From: Methylophaga sp.
Lineage (GTDB): Bacteria; Pseudomonadota; Gammaproteobacteria; Nitrosococcales; Methylophagaceae
Assembly: GCA_002706095.1 (NCBI GenBank)
Contig: PAJP01000016.1
Span: 174,395 to 238,394 of the forward strand
Direction of reading: 5' to 3'
DNA: 64,000 nt
The notes below the pieces were generated by a model. That model was not told where the DNA came from and ran no database searches. It worked only from the letters and a program-made list of their open reading frames with translations. Of this stretch, positions 19,555 to 29,369 are shown one piece after another; within the stretch, counting starts at the first letter, position 1, and each line of letters starts with the position of its first letter. The translations under genes were made by a program, and so were the position numbers.

Positions 19555-20895
19555 ATGACGATAAAGAAAAGCCTGCTGGCTGCCGGTCTTTTGGCTGCAT
19601 TATCGGGCCCTGCCTATGCGGGATCTGAAATTGAAACTCTGATTAATATGCTGCATGAAAACGGTATGGTCAATGATGATCAGTATGGCCGTTTGATGGC
19701 AGAGTTAAAACAAAATCAGGCTCAAGCACAACAAGAAAAACAACAAGTTGATGCTAAGCTTGCTGAAGCGACAAAACCCTCCGATGTTGAAGTCACTGTC
19801 AAAGGTGGGATTGGGGTGAAAACCCGTGATGGCAAGTTTGAGAGTAAGTTAGGTGGTCGTTTACAAGCGGATGCGGCAACATACAGCGGTCAGCCAGAAA
19901 TGGGTGACGGTTCTGAGTTCAGACGTGCACGGATTTCTTATGCAGGCACAATGTATAACGTTTGGGACTTTAAGCTCGAATATGACTTTGCCAGTACAGG
20001 ATCGAACGGCAAAGGTATCACCGATGCCTATCTGGCCTACACCGGATTTGAACCATTGGATATCACGGTGGGTAATTTTAAAACACCATTCAGCTTAGAT
20101 TATCTGACCAGTGCTAATAACACATTGTTTATGGAACGAGCCCTGCCTAATGCTTTTTCATCAGGAAGAAAGATGGGGATCATGGCCAGTAACGCAACCA
20201 ACCATTGGTCATGGGCGACAGGTATCTTTGGTGATTCCATCAATAATAAAGGTGGTCAGAATGATGAAGGCTGGGGGGCAACGGCTCGTGGTACTTGGGC
20301 ACCGATTAATGATGGTGTGCATTTTGTTCATTTAGGACTCGGTCTTGACTACCGTGATACCGGTGATAGTGGCGATGTGGGTTTTGATAGTGAAGCCGAG
20401 TCACATGTGTCCGGTGTGAGTATTATTGATACAGGCGACATCAGTTCCGTAGCAGACTATTACAATATTGGCGCTGAACTTGCGGCAGGTCATGGGCCAT
20501 ATTCTGTCCAAGGTAAATATATCACCACCCAGGTGAATCGTAATAACGGTAAAGATGCGGATTTTGATGGCTGGTATTTGCAGGCCGGTTATATATTGAC
20601 GGGGGAGACTCGCCAGTACAAAAATGGTGTTATGGGTGGTGTGAAACCCAGTTCCATTGTTGGTGACGGTGGTGTTGGCGCATGGGAGCTGGCATTGCGC
20701 TATAGCTCACTCGACTTGAGTGATGCCGGAATCGATGGTGGCGAGGCAGATGCCATGACCTACGGAGTAAACTGGTATCCCACACCCACATTACGCTTTT
20801 CTGCAAACTATGTGGATGTACTGGACGTTGATGGTGGACCGAATGACAATGATGAGCCATCCGTATTTCAAGTGCGAAGCCAATGGGCTTTTTAA
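19555..20895 (+). CDS. OprP/OprO-type outer-membrane porin
   Basis: The start at 19555 is chosen for the AAGGAG at 8-base spacing and for the clean signal peptide that follows (ending AYA-GS). 446 residues: a short coiled-coil segment (residues about 25-75, rich in Gln, Lys and Ala) is followed by a 16-strand-type barrel with FESKLGGRLQADAATY and RVSANYVDV-like strands, ending in Phe (VRSQWAF). The family is anion-selective (phosphate, pyrophosphate). The adjacent oxyanion-type regulator suggests a possible oxyanion channel. Confidence 0.9.
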   Translation: MTIKKSLLAAGLLAALSGPAYAGSEIETLINMLHENGMVNDDQYGRLMAELKQNQAQAQQEKQQVDAKLAEATKPSDVEVTVKGGIGVKTRDGKFESKLGGRLQADAATYSGQPEMGDGSEFRRARISYAGTMYNVWDFKLEYDFASTGSNGKGITDAYLAYTGFEPLDITVGNFKTPFSLDYLTSANNTLFMERALPNAFSSGRKMGIMASNATNHWSWATGIFGDSINNKGGQNDEGWGATARGTWAPINDGVHFVHLGLGLDYRDTGDSGDVGFDSEAESHVSGVSIIDTGDISSVADYYNIGAELAAGHGPYSVQGKYITTQVNRNNGKDADFDGWYLQAGYILTGETRQYKNGVMGGVKPSSIVGDGGVGAWELALRYSSLDLSDAGIDGGEADAMTYGVNWYPTPTLRFSANYVDVLDVDGGPNDNDEPSVFQVRSQWAF

Positions 20896-20909
20896 GATAA
20901 GTTAACAAT

Positions 20910-20939
20910 GAGGGCTGCTTGGCAGCCCTCTACTTTTTT
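20910..20939 (+). terminator. Terminator after porin
   Basis: Perfect 9-bp stem gagggctgc / gcagccctc with loop ttg, then tactttttta. The T-run is on the plus strand. Confidence 0.9.
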
Positions 20940-20966
20940 ATTGAGTATAAAGCTTATTTTTCTGGT

Positions 20967-21374
20967 TTATTTAGCTTTTTTTGGTTTTTCTTCACCAATT
21001 GCGCCATCAGCTCTGGCTTTGAGGTAGTTGTAAATATTTTCCCGACCTTTCATGACTTTCGGGTTCGATGCCCAAGCTGGCATACTACCAATCGTTCCAG
21101 TTTTTCCATGTTCAACGGTGTTAAAAAACTCTTCTTTAGAGATCACATTGAGACTTTCAGCTAAATTAGGTCCGACCATACCTTGCCCGTATGTACCATG
21201 GCAGCGAGCACAGAAATTTCTATAAAGTTTGAAACCGGCGTAACTAGCGGAATCAAGCTCATTACCATTGGTTACAGTATAAGGTTTGTCATCAGCAAAA
21301 GCGGATGTGGCAGACATAAGTAGTAGCGCCGCAGAAATTGCAACTGGTTTAATTGATTTAAGTTGAAACAACAT
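20967..21374 (-). CDS. Periplasmic mono-haem cytochrome c
   Basis: The start at 21374 is preferred (GGAG six bases before). 135 residues: signal peptide to about residue 27 (ATSAFA), one haem motif CARCH near residue 56, and a downstream Met ligand candidate in GSMPAW. The tail is Lys-rich (EEKPKKAK). The layout resembles small cytochromes that accept electrons from PQQ alcohol dehydrogenases, but it is 42 kb from xoxF and no direct link is shown. Confidence 0.88.
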   Translation of the reverse strand: MLFQLKSIKPVAISAALLLMSATSAFADDKPYTVTNGNELDSASYAGFKLYRNFCARCHGTYGQGMVGPNLAESLNVISKEEFFNTVEHGKTGTIGSMPAWASNPKVMKGRENIYNYLKARADGAIGEEKPKKAK

Positions 21375-21508
21375 TGATATCTCCATCAAATCTGAACAGC
21401 CAGCCCCAATTAGCGGGGCCGGATAGTTCGATCATAGGATGTTATTTTGCTGTCAGGTTGGGTGATTTGCCTTATTGTGCAGGTTAAATGCCCTGCTTTG
21501 AGAGGGGT

Positions 21509-22570
21509 TTATCCTCGATTCAATAAATCTCTCAAATCAATTAATGCGGCATTGGCCCGTGACACATAAGAAGCCATCACCAATGAGTGATTAGCAAATA
21601 GGCCAAAACCACTTCCATTCAGAATGACCGGACTCAATACCGGTTCCTGTGTGGCTTCCAGCTCTCGAATGATCTGGCGTAGACTCACCAGCGCATTTTT
21701 CTTTCTTAATACGTCTGAAAAGTCATATTCCACTGCTTTCAGCAGATGGATTAGGGCATAGGTTGTGCCTCGTGCTTCGTAAAACACATCATCAATTTTA
21801 TTCCAAGGTGTTTTTGTCACCACTTCATCCGCCAGTGGGGTTGACTGTAAGGCTTCTGCATCGCCTGCTAGATCGGTATTGATACGCACCTGTCCTACAC
21901 TGGCCGTGAGACGCTGTGACAAACTGCCCAAGCGTTTTTCAGCAACAGATAACCAAGAAACCAGGTTGTCTGCTCGGGCATAAAACTGAGCATCATCCTC
22001 ATTACTACTCAGTCTAGCCAGATAGGACTTGAGAGATTTAATGCCGGCACGATATTCACGTTCTGTCGGTGGGAAAAGCCATGAGTTGGAATTAAAGTTG
22101 AACTGAGGTTCGGCAAGTGCCAGATCCTCATCTTCTCTGGACTGGGATTGGGAACGGCTGATGTCGTTGCGCAATACACGAGAAAAATCACGAATCTGTA
22201 CCAGTACTCCGAACTCCCAGCTAGGCATATTGTCCATCCAGACGGAGGGTGGCATGACATCATTTGTGAGGTAGCCACCAGGTTTATCTAGAAGGTTTTC
22301 AGCGAGGGTGATTAGTGTAGCTGTTGATGTATAACCGGTGACGAGATGTTGTTGCTGTTGCGATGCCATGATTCTGGCATTTTCAGTGGGTTCAAACTCA
22401 CTTGGGGCGAAATTCCACCATATCATCAAGGTCATCATAAAAATAGCAACAATACTAAGAATGATGCCTGCTGTCTTAATGATACGTTGACGGGTCGTGG
22501 TATCAGCGAAACTGCCGCTGACTGACCAACCTAAATCACGGATTTTATCTGTTAAGCGTTTCATTGACAT
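21509..22570 (-). CDS. DUF2333 family membrane-anchored protein
   Basis: 353 residues. One transmembrane helix at about residues 30-50 (GIILSIVAIFMMTLMIWW) follows a short cytoplasmic segment, with a large helical periplasmic part. Phrases such as LDKPGGYLTNDVMPPSVWMDN match my recollection of DUF2333. Function is not known. It is transcribed away from the ABC genes that start at 22733. Confidence 0.8.
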   Translation of the reverse strand: MSMKRLTDKIRDLGWSVSGSFADTTTRQRIIKTAGIILSIVAIFMMTLMIWWNFAPSEFEPTENARIMASQQQQHLVTGYTSTATLITLAENLLDKPGGYLTNDVMPPSVWMDNMPSWEFGVLVQIRDFSRVLRNDISRSQSQSREDEDLALAEPQFNFNSNSWLFPPTEREYRAGIKSLKSYLARLSSNEDDAQFYARADNLVSWLSVAEKRLGSLSQRLTASVGQVRINTDLAGDAEALQSTPLADEVVTKTPWNKIDDVFYEARGTTYALIHLLKAVEYDFSDVLRKKNALVSLRQIIRELEATQEPVLSPVILNGSGFGLFANHSLVMASYVSRANAALIDLRDLLNRG

Positions 22571-22732
22571 CTCATATCTGATTAAGTGGGAATGTTCTGT
22601 GACAGCTTATGCGCTATGAATCTTTAAGACAATGGGGTTAATGAAAGACAATTCAAGCTTGACTTAAATTGCTTCACCTCAGAATAATGACGGGTTTGCA
22701 AAAATGATTAGGAAGCGGGGGACGCTTTTGTT

Positions 22733-23680
22733 ATGACATTGAGAATTGAGATCGATGATCTGGCCAAATACTTTGGTGCGATCAAAGCCGTTGATGGTGT
22801 GTCTTTTTCTGTCAGTAAAGGCGAAGTGCTCGGGTTTTTAGGCCCAAATGGCGCGGGTAAATCAACGACGATGAAAATGATTACCGGCTTTTTAACACCG
22901 ACTAAAGGCACGGTAAGAGTTTGTGGTTATGATGTACTTAATGACCCTATTTCGGTAAAAGCGCACTTGGGATATCTTCCTGAGGGCGCACCAGCGTATG
23001 CTGATATGACGCCGGATAGTTTCCTGAAGTTCATTGCGGAAATTCGTGGAATCAAAGGGGCAGACAGACGGCGAGCTGTCGATAGTGCAGCAGAGCGGGC
23101 ACGTATCACCAATGTCATGTATCAACCCATCGAAACGCTCTCAAAAGGCTATAAACGTCGTGTAGGACTAGCGCAGTCTATATTGCATAATCCGCCTGTG
23201 TTAATACTCGATGAACCTACCGATGGTTTGGACCCTAATCAGAAACACGAAGTCAGAACCTTAATTAATGAAATGGCTGAAGATAAAGCCATCATTATCT
23301 CTACCCACATCCTCGAAGAAGTGCATGCGCTATGTACCCGCAATGTGGTGATTGCCAACGGTAAAGTGAAGTTTGATGGTACACCACAGGAACTCGAGTC
23401 GAGATCACGTTATTACAATGCGGTGGTCGTCAATGTAGCGGATGTCGAGCAGAAAGCATTCGAAAGCTTCCTGAATTCATTAGCCTTTGTTGCTCGTGTT
23501 GAACCTTTGGAAAGCGCTGGATTTAGAGTGTATCCGAAACAAGGTCAACAAATTACTGCAGAATTATCAGAAAAGATTCGTAAGAATGGGTGGAGTATTG
23601 ATGCCCTTCATGCGGAGTCAGGACGTTTGGACGAAGTCTTCCGCAGTATCACCATGCCAAATACGGGAGCCAAAAACTGA
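22733..23680 (+). CDS. ABC transporter ATP-binding protein, GldA-like
   Basis: 315 residues: Walker A GPNGAGKSTT near residue 41, signature region LSKGYKRRVGLAQSI, Walker B LILDEPTDGLDPNQ. A C-terminal extension of about 80 residues follows the ATPase core. It overlaps the permease gene by one base (TGATG). Together with 23680-24420, 24436-26349 and 26388-27521 it forms a four-gene unit of the ABC-2 type. The substrate is unknown; relatives are named after the Flavobacterium gliding genes but occur widely without gliding. Confidence 0.92.
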   Translation: MTLRIEIDDLAKYFGAIKAVDGVSFSVSKGEVLGFLGPNGAGKSTTMKMITGFLTPTKGTVRVCGYDVLNDPISVKAHLGYLPEGAPAYADMTPDSFLKFIAEIRGIKGADRRRAVDSAAERARITNVMYQPIETLSKGYKRRVGLAQSILHNPPVLILDEPTDGLDPNQKHEVRTLINEMAEDKAIIISTHILEEVHALCTRNVVIANGKVKFDGTPQELESRSRYYNAVVVNVADVEQKAFESFLNSLAFVARVEPLESAGFRVYPKQGQQITAELSEKIRKNGWSIDALHAESGRLDEVFRSITMPNTGAKN

Positions 23681-24420
23681 TGAATATTCGTAATATCTGG
23701 TTCATTATGAAACGTGAATTCAATGGCTACTTTGCTACACCAGTGGCTTACGTTTTCATCATCATATTTTTGCTGCTTACCGGTTTTTCAACGTTTTATG
23801 TCGGTAATTTTTTCCAACGCGGTGAAGCGGATCTTTACCCATTCTTTTCCATGCATCCGTGGCTGTATATTTTACTTATTCCTGCTATTTCCATGCGTTT
23901 ATGGGCTGAAGAACGTAAGAGCGGGTCAATTGAACTATTAATGACCTTACCTGTTTCTGTGTTTGAAGCTGTTATCGGTAAGTTCCTCGCCGCATGGGCA
24001 TTTACGGGCTTAGCCTTATTCTTGAATTTCCCTTTATGGATTACGGTGAATTATCTCGGTAACCCGGATAACGGCGTCATTGTGGCAAGCTTCTTGGGAA
24101 GTTTACTCATGGCTGGTGGTTTTTTGGCGATTGGTTCATGCATATCCGCGATTACCAAAAACCAAGTGATTGCCTTTGTCATCAGCTTGATTATCAGCTT
24201 GGTATTTGTACTAAGCGGCTATGGCATCGTCATTGACTTTTTCAGCGGCTGGGCACCAAAAACACTGGTAGAAACAGTGAGCTCGTTTAGTTTCTTGACC
24301 CATTTTGACGCTATCAGCAAAGGGGTCATCGATATGCGAGACATGATGTATTTCATTTCACTAATCGTTATCTGGCTATTTGCGAATGCCCTTATCGTCA
24401 ATGCTCGTAAGGCAGACTAG
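23680..24420 (+). CDS. ABC-2 type permease, GldF-like
   Basis: 246 residues with six predicted transmembrane helices. The segment RLWAEERKSGSIELLMTLPV (residues about 69-88) is a hallmark of ABC-2 permeases in this group. It pairs with the ATPase immediately upstream and the GldG-like protein 15 bp downstream. Confidence 0.92.
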   Translation: MNIRNIWFIMKREFNGYFATPVAYVFIIIFLLLTGFSTFYVGNFFQRGEADLYPFFSMHPWLYILLIPAISMRLWAEERKSGSIELLMTLPVSVFEAVIGKFLAAWAFTGLALFLNFPLWITVNYLGNPDNGVIVASFLGSLLMAGGFLAIGSCISAITKNQVIAFVISLIISLVFVLSGYGIVIDFFSGWAPKTLVETVSSFSFLTHFDAISKGVIDMRDMMYFISLIVIWLFANALIVNARKAD

Positions 24421-24435
24421 GAGAGAATTGCGACG

Positions 24436-26349
24436 ATGAATAAACAACTTTTATCTGCAACCGGCCTGATTTTGGCCATTATTTTGTTTGTATCTTTCAA
24501 TGTTGTCGTTAATGGCAATTTCAAATCTGCTCGTGTGGATTTAACAGAAGATAATCTTTATACCTTGTCAGATGGCACCATCAATATCCTGCAGTCAATG
24601 GATGAGCCGATCAGCCTGCGTTTCTACTACACTGAAAAAGCAGCTCAGGCGTTGCCCAGCTTAAAATCGTATGCTCAGCGTGTACAAGAGTTATTGCTTG
24701 AGTATCAGCGTGCCTCAAACGGCAAAATTCGCCTGTTTATTATGAATCCTGAACCTTTTTCATCAGATGAACAGCGTGCCGATCAATATGGCTTACAGTC
24801 CGTGCCTATTGATGGTGAGTCTGATCCTCTGTACTTCGGTCTGGCTGGTACCAATGAAATTGATGGTGTTGAAACCATACCTTTCTTTCAACCAGAGAAA
24901 GAAGACACACTTGAATACGACCTGACAAAACTGATCTACAAACTTTCAAACAACAACAGAAAAGCCGTAGGTGTTATCAATTCGCTTGAGGTGGATGGTG
25001 AGCAGTATGACCCACTTAAAGGCGAAGTCGCTTCTCCTGATGGAGCCAAACCCTGGGCAGTGATGGCAGAATTGCGTCAGATGTTTAATGTATCAATGTT
25101 GCCCACTGATATCCGTCGTATTCCATCCAGCATGGATGCGTTAGTGGTGATTCACCCGAAAGAATTATCTGAAAGCACGTTGTATGCGATTGATCAGTAT
25201 GTTTTAGCTGGAGGTAAATTAATTACCTATGTTGATCCTTATGCAGAAGTGGATAAACCGAAAAAAGATCCGGACAATCCGATGAGCGCCATGCTGGCAC
25301 CACGTAGCTCAAATATGGAAGAACTGTTTACAGCATGGGGATTCAAACGTTCAAATACGGATGTCGTGGCTGATAGAAAAACAGCAACCAAGGTAGATTT
25401 TGGTGCTAAGACAGACTATCAGCCTATTGATTATGTTCTATGGCAAAAGTTAGTAAAAGATAACTTCAACAAAGATGAACGTATCACCTCAGCATTGCGT
25501 CAACTCAATGTCGCCACGCCAGGACGTTTTGAAATTCTGGATGAGCATACCACTAATATCACACCGCTTTTCTCTTCAAGCAATGAAGCCATGCTGGTTG
25601 ATAAAAGGGTTGTTCAGTTTCGTAATGACCCTGTCGCATTATTGACCAAATATCAGGCGGGAACCATTAGTTACCCTATGGCAATACGTGCGCAGGGCGA
25701 AGTGAAAACAGCTTTCCCGGATGGAGCAAAAACTGTATCAGGAGACATCAAAAAAATGCCTGGGCATTTAGATAATGCAAAACAAGCTATTGATGTCATT
25801 GCGATCGCCGATGTGGACATGCTTGATGACCGTTTCTGGGTGGAAACGCAGGATTTTTACGGTAAACAGTTGGCATTTAATACCTCTAACAATATCGATT
25901 TCTTGATTAATGCGATCGAGGATATGACTGGCAGTGAGGGCCTAATCAGCATTCGTTCTCGTGCTGGCTTCTCCAGACCGTTCCATAAAGTCATTGCACT
26001 CCAACGTGATGCAGAGAAGCGTTTCCGCACCAAAGAACGGGAATTGCAAAACAAATTAAAAGAAACGCAACAACGCATAGCTCGTATGCAGGTTCAGCGA
26101 AGTGGTTCAGGGGAGCAGATTTTGTCTCCTGAACAACAAAAAGAAATTGCTGAGTTCCGCCTGACAGCCAATAAAACTCAACAACAATTACGAGATGTGC
26201 AAGCTAATTTACGTAAAGATATCGATAAACTGGATGCACAGTTGAAGTTTTTCAATATTGGATTAGTACCGATATTAGTCGGGTTATTAGCGGTTTTCAC
26301 TGGCTGGATGCGTATCCGTAAACGTAATAAAGCCCGTAGCCAACAATAA
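24436..26349 (+). CDS. GldG-like ABC-associated protein (substrate-binding-like domain)
   Basis: 637 residues. It has an N-terminal transmembrane helix (residues 8-27), a long periplasmic part with the family phrase SARVDLTEDNLYTLSDGT, a coiled coil (about residues 525-600, rich in Gln, Lys and Arg), and a second transmembrane helix near 610-627. Such proteins partner the GldA/GldF ABC pair; their action is unresolved. Confidence 0.9.
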   Translation: MNKQLLSATGLILAIILFVSFNVVVNGNFKSARVDLTEDNLYTLSDGTINILQSMDEPISLRFYYTEKAAQALPSLKSYAQRVQELLLEYQRASNGKIRLFIMNPEPFSSDEQRADQYGLQSVPIDGESDPLYFGLAGTNEIDGVETIPFFQPEKEDTLEYDLTKLIYKLSNNNRKAVGVINSLEVDGEQYDPLKGEVASPDGAKPWAVMAELRQMFNVSMLPTDIRRIPSSMDALVVIHPKELSESTLYAIDQYVLAGGKLITYVDPYAEVDKPKKDPDNPMSAMLAPRSSNMEELFTAWGFKRSNTDVVADRKTATKVDFGAKTDYQPIDYVLWQKLVKDNFNKDERITSALRQLNVATPGRFEILDEHTTNITPLFSSSNEAMLVDKRVVQFRNDPVALLTKYQAGTISYPMAIRAQGEVKTAFPDGAKTVSGDIKKMPGHLDNAKQAIDVIAIADVDMLDDRFWVETQDFYGKQLAFNTSNNIDFLINAIEDMTGSEGLISIRSRAGFSRPFHKVIALQRDAEKRFRTKERELQNKLKETQQRIARMQVQRSGSGEQILSPEQQKEIAEFRLTANKTQQQLRDVQANLRKDIDKLDAQLKFFNIGLVPILVGLLAVFTGWMRIRKRNKARSQQ

Positions 26350-26387
26350 CGATACTGTTTTAGTCGACTAGAAAATAGGTTTATAAA

Positions 26388-27521
26388 ATGACAAAAAAAT
26401 TCAACAGTTTGACTATTCTTTTCATCGTCACAGTGTTGATGGTACTGCTGATGCTGGTAACCATTTATCGCACTGATGATAATGATGATGACTATGGTTT
26501 ATTGTTTCCAGACTTGTTCAGTGAATTAAGTCAGGTTGATTCGATTGAGTTTAGTAGTGGTGAAGATCAGTTTTCTTTACAACGACAAGGCGAAGATTGG
26601 TTTATTCCTCAGCACTATAACTATCCTGCTAACTTTGATGAAGTGAAGCGGATGTTAATCGATCTGTCAGAAGCGAAACTGATGGAGAAGAAAACCAATA
26701 ACCCCGAACAGTACCCGATTTTAGGTGTGGATGGCGCTAAACCTGAAACGCCAGATGGTGACTCGATCAAAGTCATATTAAAAGAGGGCGATGAAGCCAT
26801 TGCCGGTTTACTGCTGGGTAAACAACGAGATGTGACCGTGGCCAGTGCCGGGCCCAAACAGTTTTACGTGAGACGGGTTGGTGATGAGCAGAGCTGGTTA
26901 GCAGAAGGTTATTTATTAATCAGTCCGGTCATGCTTAACTGGATTGATAGTCAGGTGATTAATCTTGCACGTGAACGAATTGCTCGTGTGGAAATTATCC
27001 AACCTAATGGTGATATGGCCACTTTGGTCAATTTAGGCAAAAAAGATAGATTTGGCACACCCGAATCAGGTGAGAAAACGGTCTTCAAATATCCTCAGCT
27101 AGGCTATGACATTGCGGGCTCTTTACATCAATTGCGCATGGAAGATGTTTTGCCTAAGAAAGAGTTTAATCGTGGTGATGCCGATGTGGTTATTGCCCGC
27201 TTTATCACTTTTGACGGTTTAGTTGTCACATCAAGAACGTCATTTATTGATGGTTTCTATTACACCACCTTATCAGCAGATTATCAGTCAGACCTTATTT
27301 CTGAGGCACCAGATGATATTAAAGCGTTAGAAGTCTTGAAGTCTGATGAACAAGTGAAGGCTGAAGTTGAACAGCTAAATGAGAAGCTATCTGATTGGGT
27401 CTACCGTGTCAGTGGCTTTACTGGCACCAATCTGATGAGAGCTAAGGCTGATATCGTTACGGAAAAAAATAATGTGATTCCGATGCCCTCTGATTTAAAT
27501 GGTTTTGGACCTTTAAACTAA
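26388..27521 (+). CDS. DUF4340 domain protein
   Basis: 377 residues with an N-terminal membrane anchor (residues 8-26), then the DUF4340 fold (FSLQRQGEDWFIPQHYNYPAN region; also LLLGKQRDVTVASAG). It is the last gene of the ABC unit, 38 bp after the GldG-like gene and before a strong terminator. DUF4340 proteins regularly follow gldG homologues; function unknown. Confidence 0.87.
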   Translation: MTKKFNSLTILFIVTVLMVLLMLVTIYRTDDNDDDYGLLFPDLFSELSQVDSIEFSSGEDQFSLQRQGEDWFIPQHYNYPANFDEVKRMLIDLSEAKLMEKKTNNPEQYPILGVDGAKPETPDGDSIKVILKEGDEAIAGLLLGKQRDVTVASAGPKQFYVRRVGDEQSWLAEGYLLISPVMLNWIDSQVINLARERIARVEIIQPNGDMATLVNLGKKDRFGTPESGEKTVFKYPQLGYDIAGSLHQLRMEDVLPKKEFNRGDADVVIARFITFDGLVVTSRTSFIDGFYYTTLSADYQSDLISEAPDDIKALEVLKSDEQVKAEVEQLNEKLSDWVYRVSGFTGTNLMRAKADIVTEKNNVIPMPSDLNGFGPLN

Positions 27522-27524
27522 ATT

Positions 27525-27552
27525 AAAAAAGGCTCCCTGAGGAGCCTTTTTT
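27525..27552. terminator. Bidirectional terminator between DUF4340 gene and cheV
   Basis: Stem aaaaaaggctcc / ggagcctttttt with loop ctga. It serves both converging genes; the cheV stop codon falls at its edge. Confidence 0.93.
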
Positions 27553-28471
27553 ATTTCAGCATAGATTGAACCGCTGCTGCCAACTCATCTGCTGAGAACT
27601 TAGGTATAAATTTATCTGCACCGACTTTAGATACCAATGCCTGATTAAATGTGCCACTCATTGAGGTGTGCAATAAAATAGGCAAACTTTTCATTGCTGG
27701 ATCCAGCCGAACTTCTGATGTCAGTGTGTAGCCATCCATTTCAGGCATTTCAATATCCGAGATCATTAATGCAATTTTCTCGTAGATATCTTCGCCCGCC
27801 GCTTCCCACGCCTTAAGCATGTCTAGCGCTTCTTTACCATTTTTAGCCAAAGTAATTTCTAGACCGATTTGTTCTAGTGTACGTTTTATCTGGTTTCTAG
27901 CCACACTGGAGTCATCTACAACCAATATGTGTTGGCGTATTTCTTGGTTATGCTCAGAGTAGTTATTCACTAACTCTGACGAGACATCTGCCTCAATACC
28001 CATGACTTCTGCTAATACTTGTTCGACATCAATAATCTGAACTAGCTTATCCTCGAATTTAGTAATGGCTGTCAGATAGTTACTTGCCCCTGACGCTGCC
28101 GGTGGTGGTAATACGTCTGACCAGCTGATATTGATGATGCGTTCTACAGAGGTGACTAAAAAGCCCTGAACAGAGCGATTGTATTCGGTCAGAATAACAA
28201 AATTGTCAGCCAGATCCTCGAGAGAGCGTCGCCCTATACTCTGTGATAAATCGACGATGCTAACCGTCTGACCACGAATGGATGCCATACCTTTTATATT
28301 AGGATGAGACTGTGGCAATTTCGTTAGATTAGGACAGGCTATCGCTTCACGTACTTTAAAGACATTAATCCCGTAAAGTTGAGCTGTGCCCAAACGAAAC
28401 AACAATAATTCCAGCCGATTGGTCCCAGCAAGGTTCGTGCGTTGGTCTACACCATCAATAATACTGCTCAT
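27551..28471 (-). CDS. cheV: Chemotaxis scaffold/receiver protein CheV
   Basis: 306 residues. The CheW-like domain covers about residues 20-165 (RLGTAQLYGINVFKVREAI). The receiver domain follows, with IVVDDSSVARNQIKRTL-type start (HILVVDDSSVARNQ) and phospho-acceptor in MISDIEMPEMDG. CheV couples receptors to CheA and tunes adaptation. It diverges from flgA and has a sigma-28-type promoter just upstream. Confidence 0.95.
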   Translation of the reverse strand: MSSIIDGVDQRTNLAGTNRLELLLFRLGTAQLYGINVFKVREAIACPNLTKLPQSHPNIKGMASIRGQTVSIVDLSQSIGRRSLEDLADNFVILTEYNRSVQGFLVTSVERIINISWSDVLPPPAASGASNYLTAITKFEDKLVQIIDVEQVLAEVMGIEADVSSELVNNYSEHNQEIRQHILVVDDSSVARNQIKRTLEQIGLEITLAKNGKEALDMLKAWEAAGEDIYEKIALMISDIEMPEMDGYTLTSEVRLDPAMKSLPILLHTSMSGTFNQALVSKVGADKFIPKFSADELAAAVQSMLK

Positions 28472-28496
28472 ATTGACTCCTGTTTACTTAATGAGG

Positions 28497-28523
28497 CTAT
28501 CGGCAAGGCTTGTTAAGTCTTGA
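28497..28523 (-). promoter_or_regulatory. Sigma-28 (FliA) promoter of cheV
   Basis: Read on the minus strand: TCAAGACT, 11 bases, GCCGATAG. The known consensus is TAAAGTTT-N11-GCCGATAA. It ends about 26 bp before the cheV start. Confidence 0.7.
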
Positions 28524-28605
28524 GTTTTTAAAATCATGTCTAGGCATATAACTTGCAACAAACTATTCAGAAAGTTTTTTGATCTTACTGTTCAGGTGAA
28601 CTCTC

Positions 28606-29304
28606 ATGATTCGTAGATTACTTTTATCATGTTTAAGTGCCGTTTTATTGACACATTCTGTCTATGCAGATTCTTTACAGTCTTTAGCGGGTATTGAACA
28701 AACGGCTTATGTTTTTGCAATGAATGATGCACAAGCTTATTATGACAATCCTCAAATTACTGTTGATGCTATGGATAAACGTTTGCGACTGCAAGCGTGT
28801 GATGGCAAGCTGAGTGCATTTTCATCATCCAGTGCTGATACCACTGGAAATAGAACAATTGGAATACGTTGCAGCACACCAACAGAATGGACTGTTTACG
28901 TCTCTGTCAAAGTGAAAGTTTTGCGTCCTGTTGTCGTGGCAGCAAGAGCGCTCAGCGCCAACCAAGTTCTGAAAGCATCTGATGTCAAAACAGTGATGCA
29001 GGATATCAGCGATTTGCGACAAGGTTTTATCCTTTCGCCGGATAATGTTGTAGGGCAGCAGTTGAGATATTCACTCGCGATGGGAACAGCATTAACTCCA
29101 CGTAGTCTCAAACAGCAGAAAATTGTACAGCGAGGCGAGCAAGTTATTCTTGTTGCACAAGCTGGCTCAATGGAGGTCAGGATGAATGGTATGGCAATGG
29201 AAGATGCAATCTTGGGTGACAAAATTAAAGTGAAAAATAGTTCTTCGAACAGAGTGGTTGAGGGTGTCGTGCAAGCACCAGGGGTTGTTCAAGTAACAAT
29301 GTAA
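28606..29304 (+). CDS. flgA: Flagellar P-ring assembly chaperone FlgA
   Basis: 232 residues with a signal peptide (ends VYA-DS at about residue 22). The SAF-type region contains ARALSANQVLKASDV, and the C-terminal region GEQVILVAQAGSMEVRMNGMAMEDA and GVVQAPGVVQV is typical. It acts in the periplasm to help FlgI assemble. First of flgA-flgM-flgN. Confidence 0.95.
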   Translation: MIRRLLLSCLSAVLLTHSVYADSLQSLAGIEQTAYVFAMNDAQAYYDNPQITVDAMDKRLRLQACDGKLSAFSSSSADTTGNRTIGIRCSTPTEWTVYVSVKVKVLRPVVVAARALSANQVLKASDVKTVMQDISDLRQGFILSPDNVVGQQLRYSLAMGTALTPRSLKQQKIVQRGEQVILVAQAGSMEVRMNGMAMEDAILGDKIKVKNSSSNRVVEGVVQAPGVVQVTM

Positions 29305-29311
29305 AAAGTTC

Positions 29312-29338
29312 TCAACTTTCATTATTTGCTGCCGATAC
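29312..29338 (+). promoter_or_regulatory. Sigma-28 (FliA) promoter of flgM
   Basis: TCAACTTT, 11 bases, GCCGATAC on the plus strand, 32 bp before the flgM start. An internal sigma-28 promoter between flgA and flgM is the arrangement known from enteric bacteria. Confidence 0.75.
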
Positions 29339-29369
29339 AACCAATATAAAGTAAATGGAGACACGTTAT

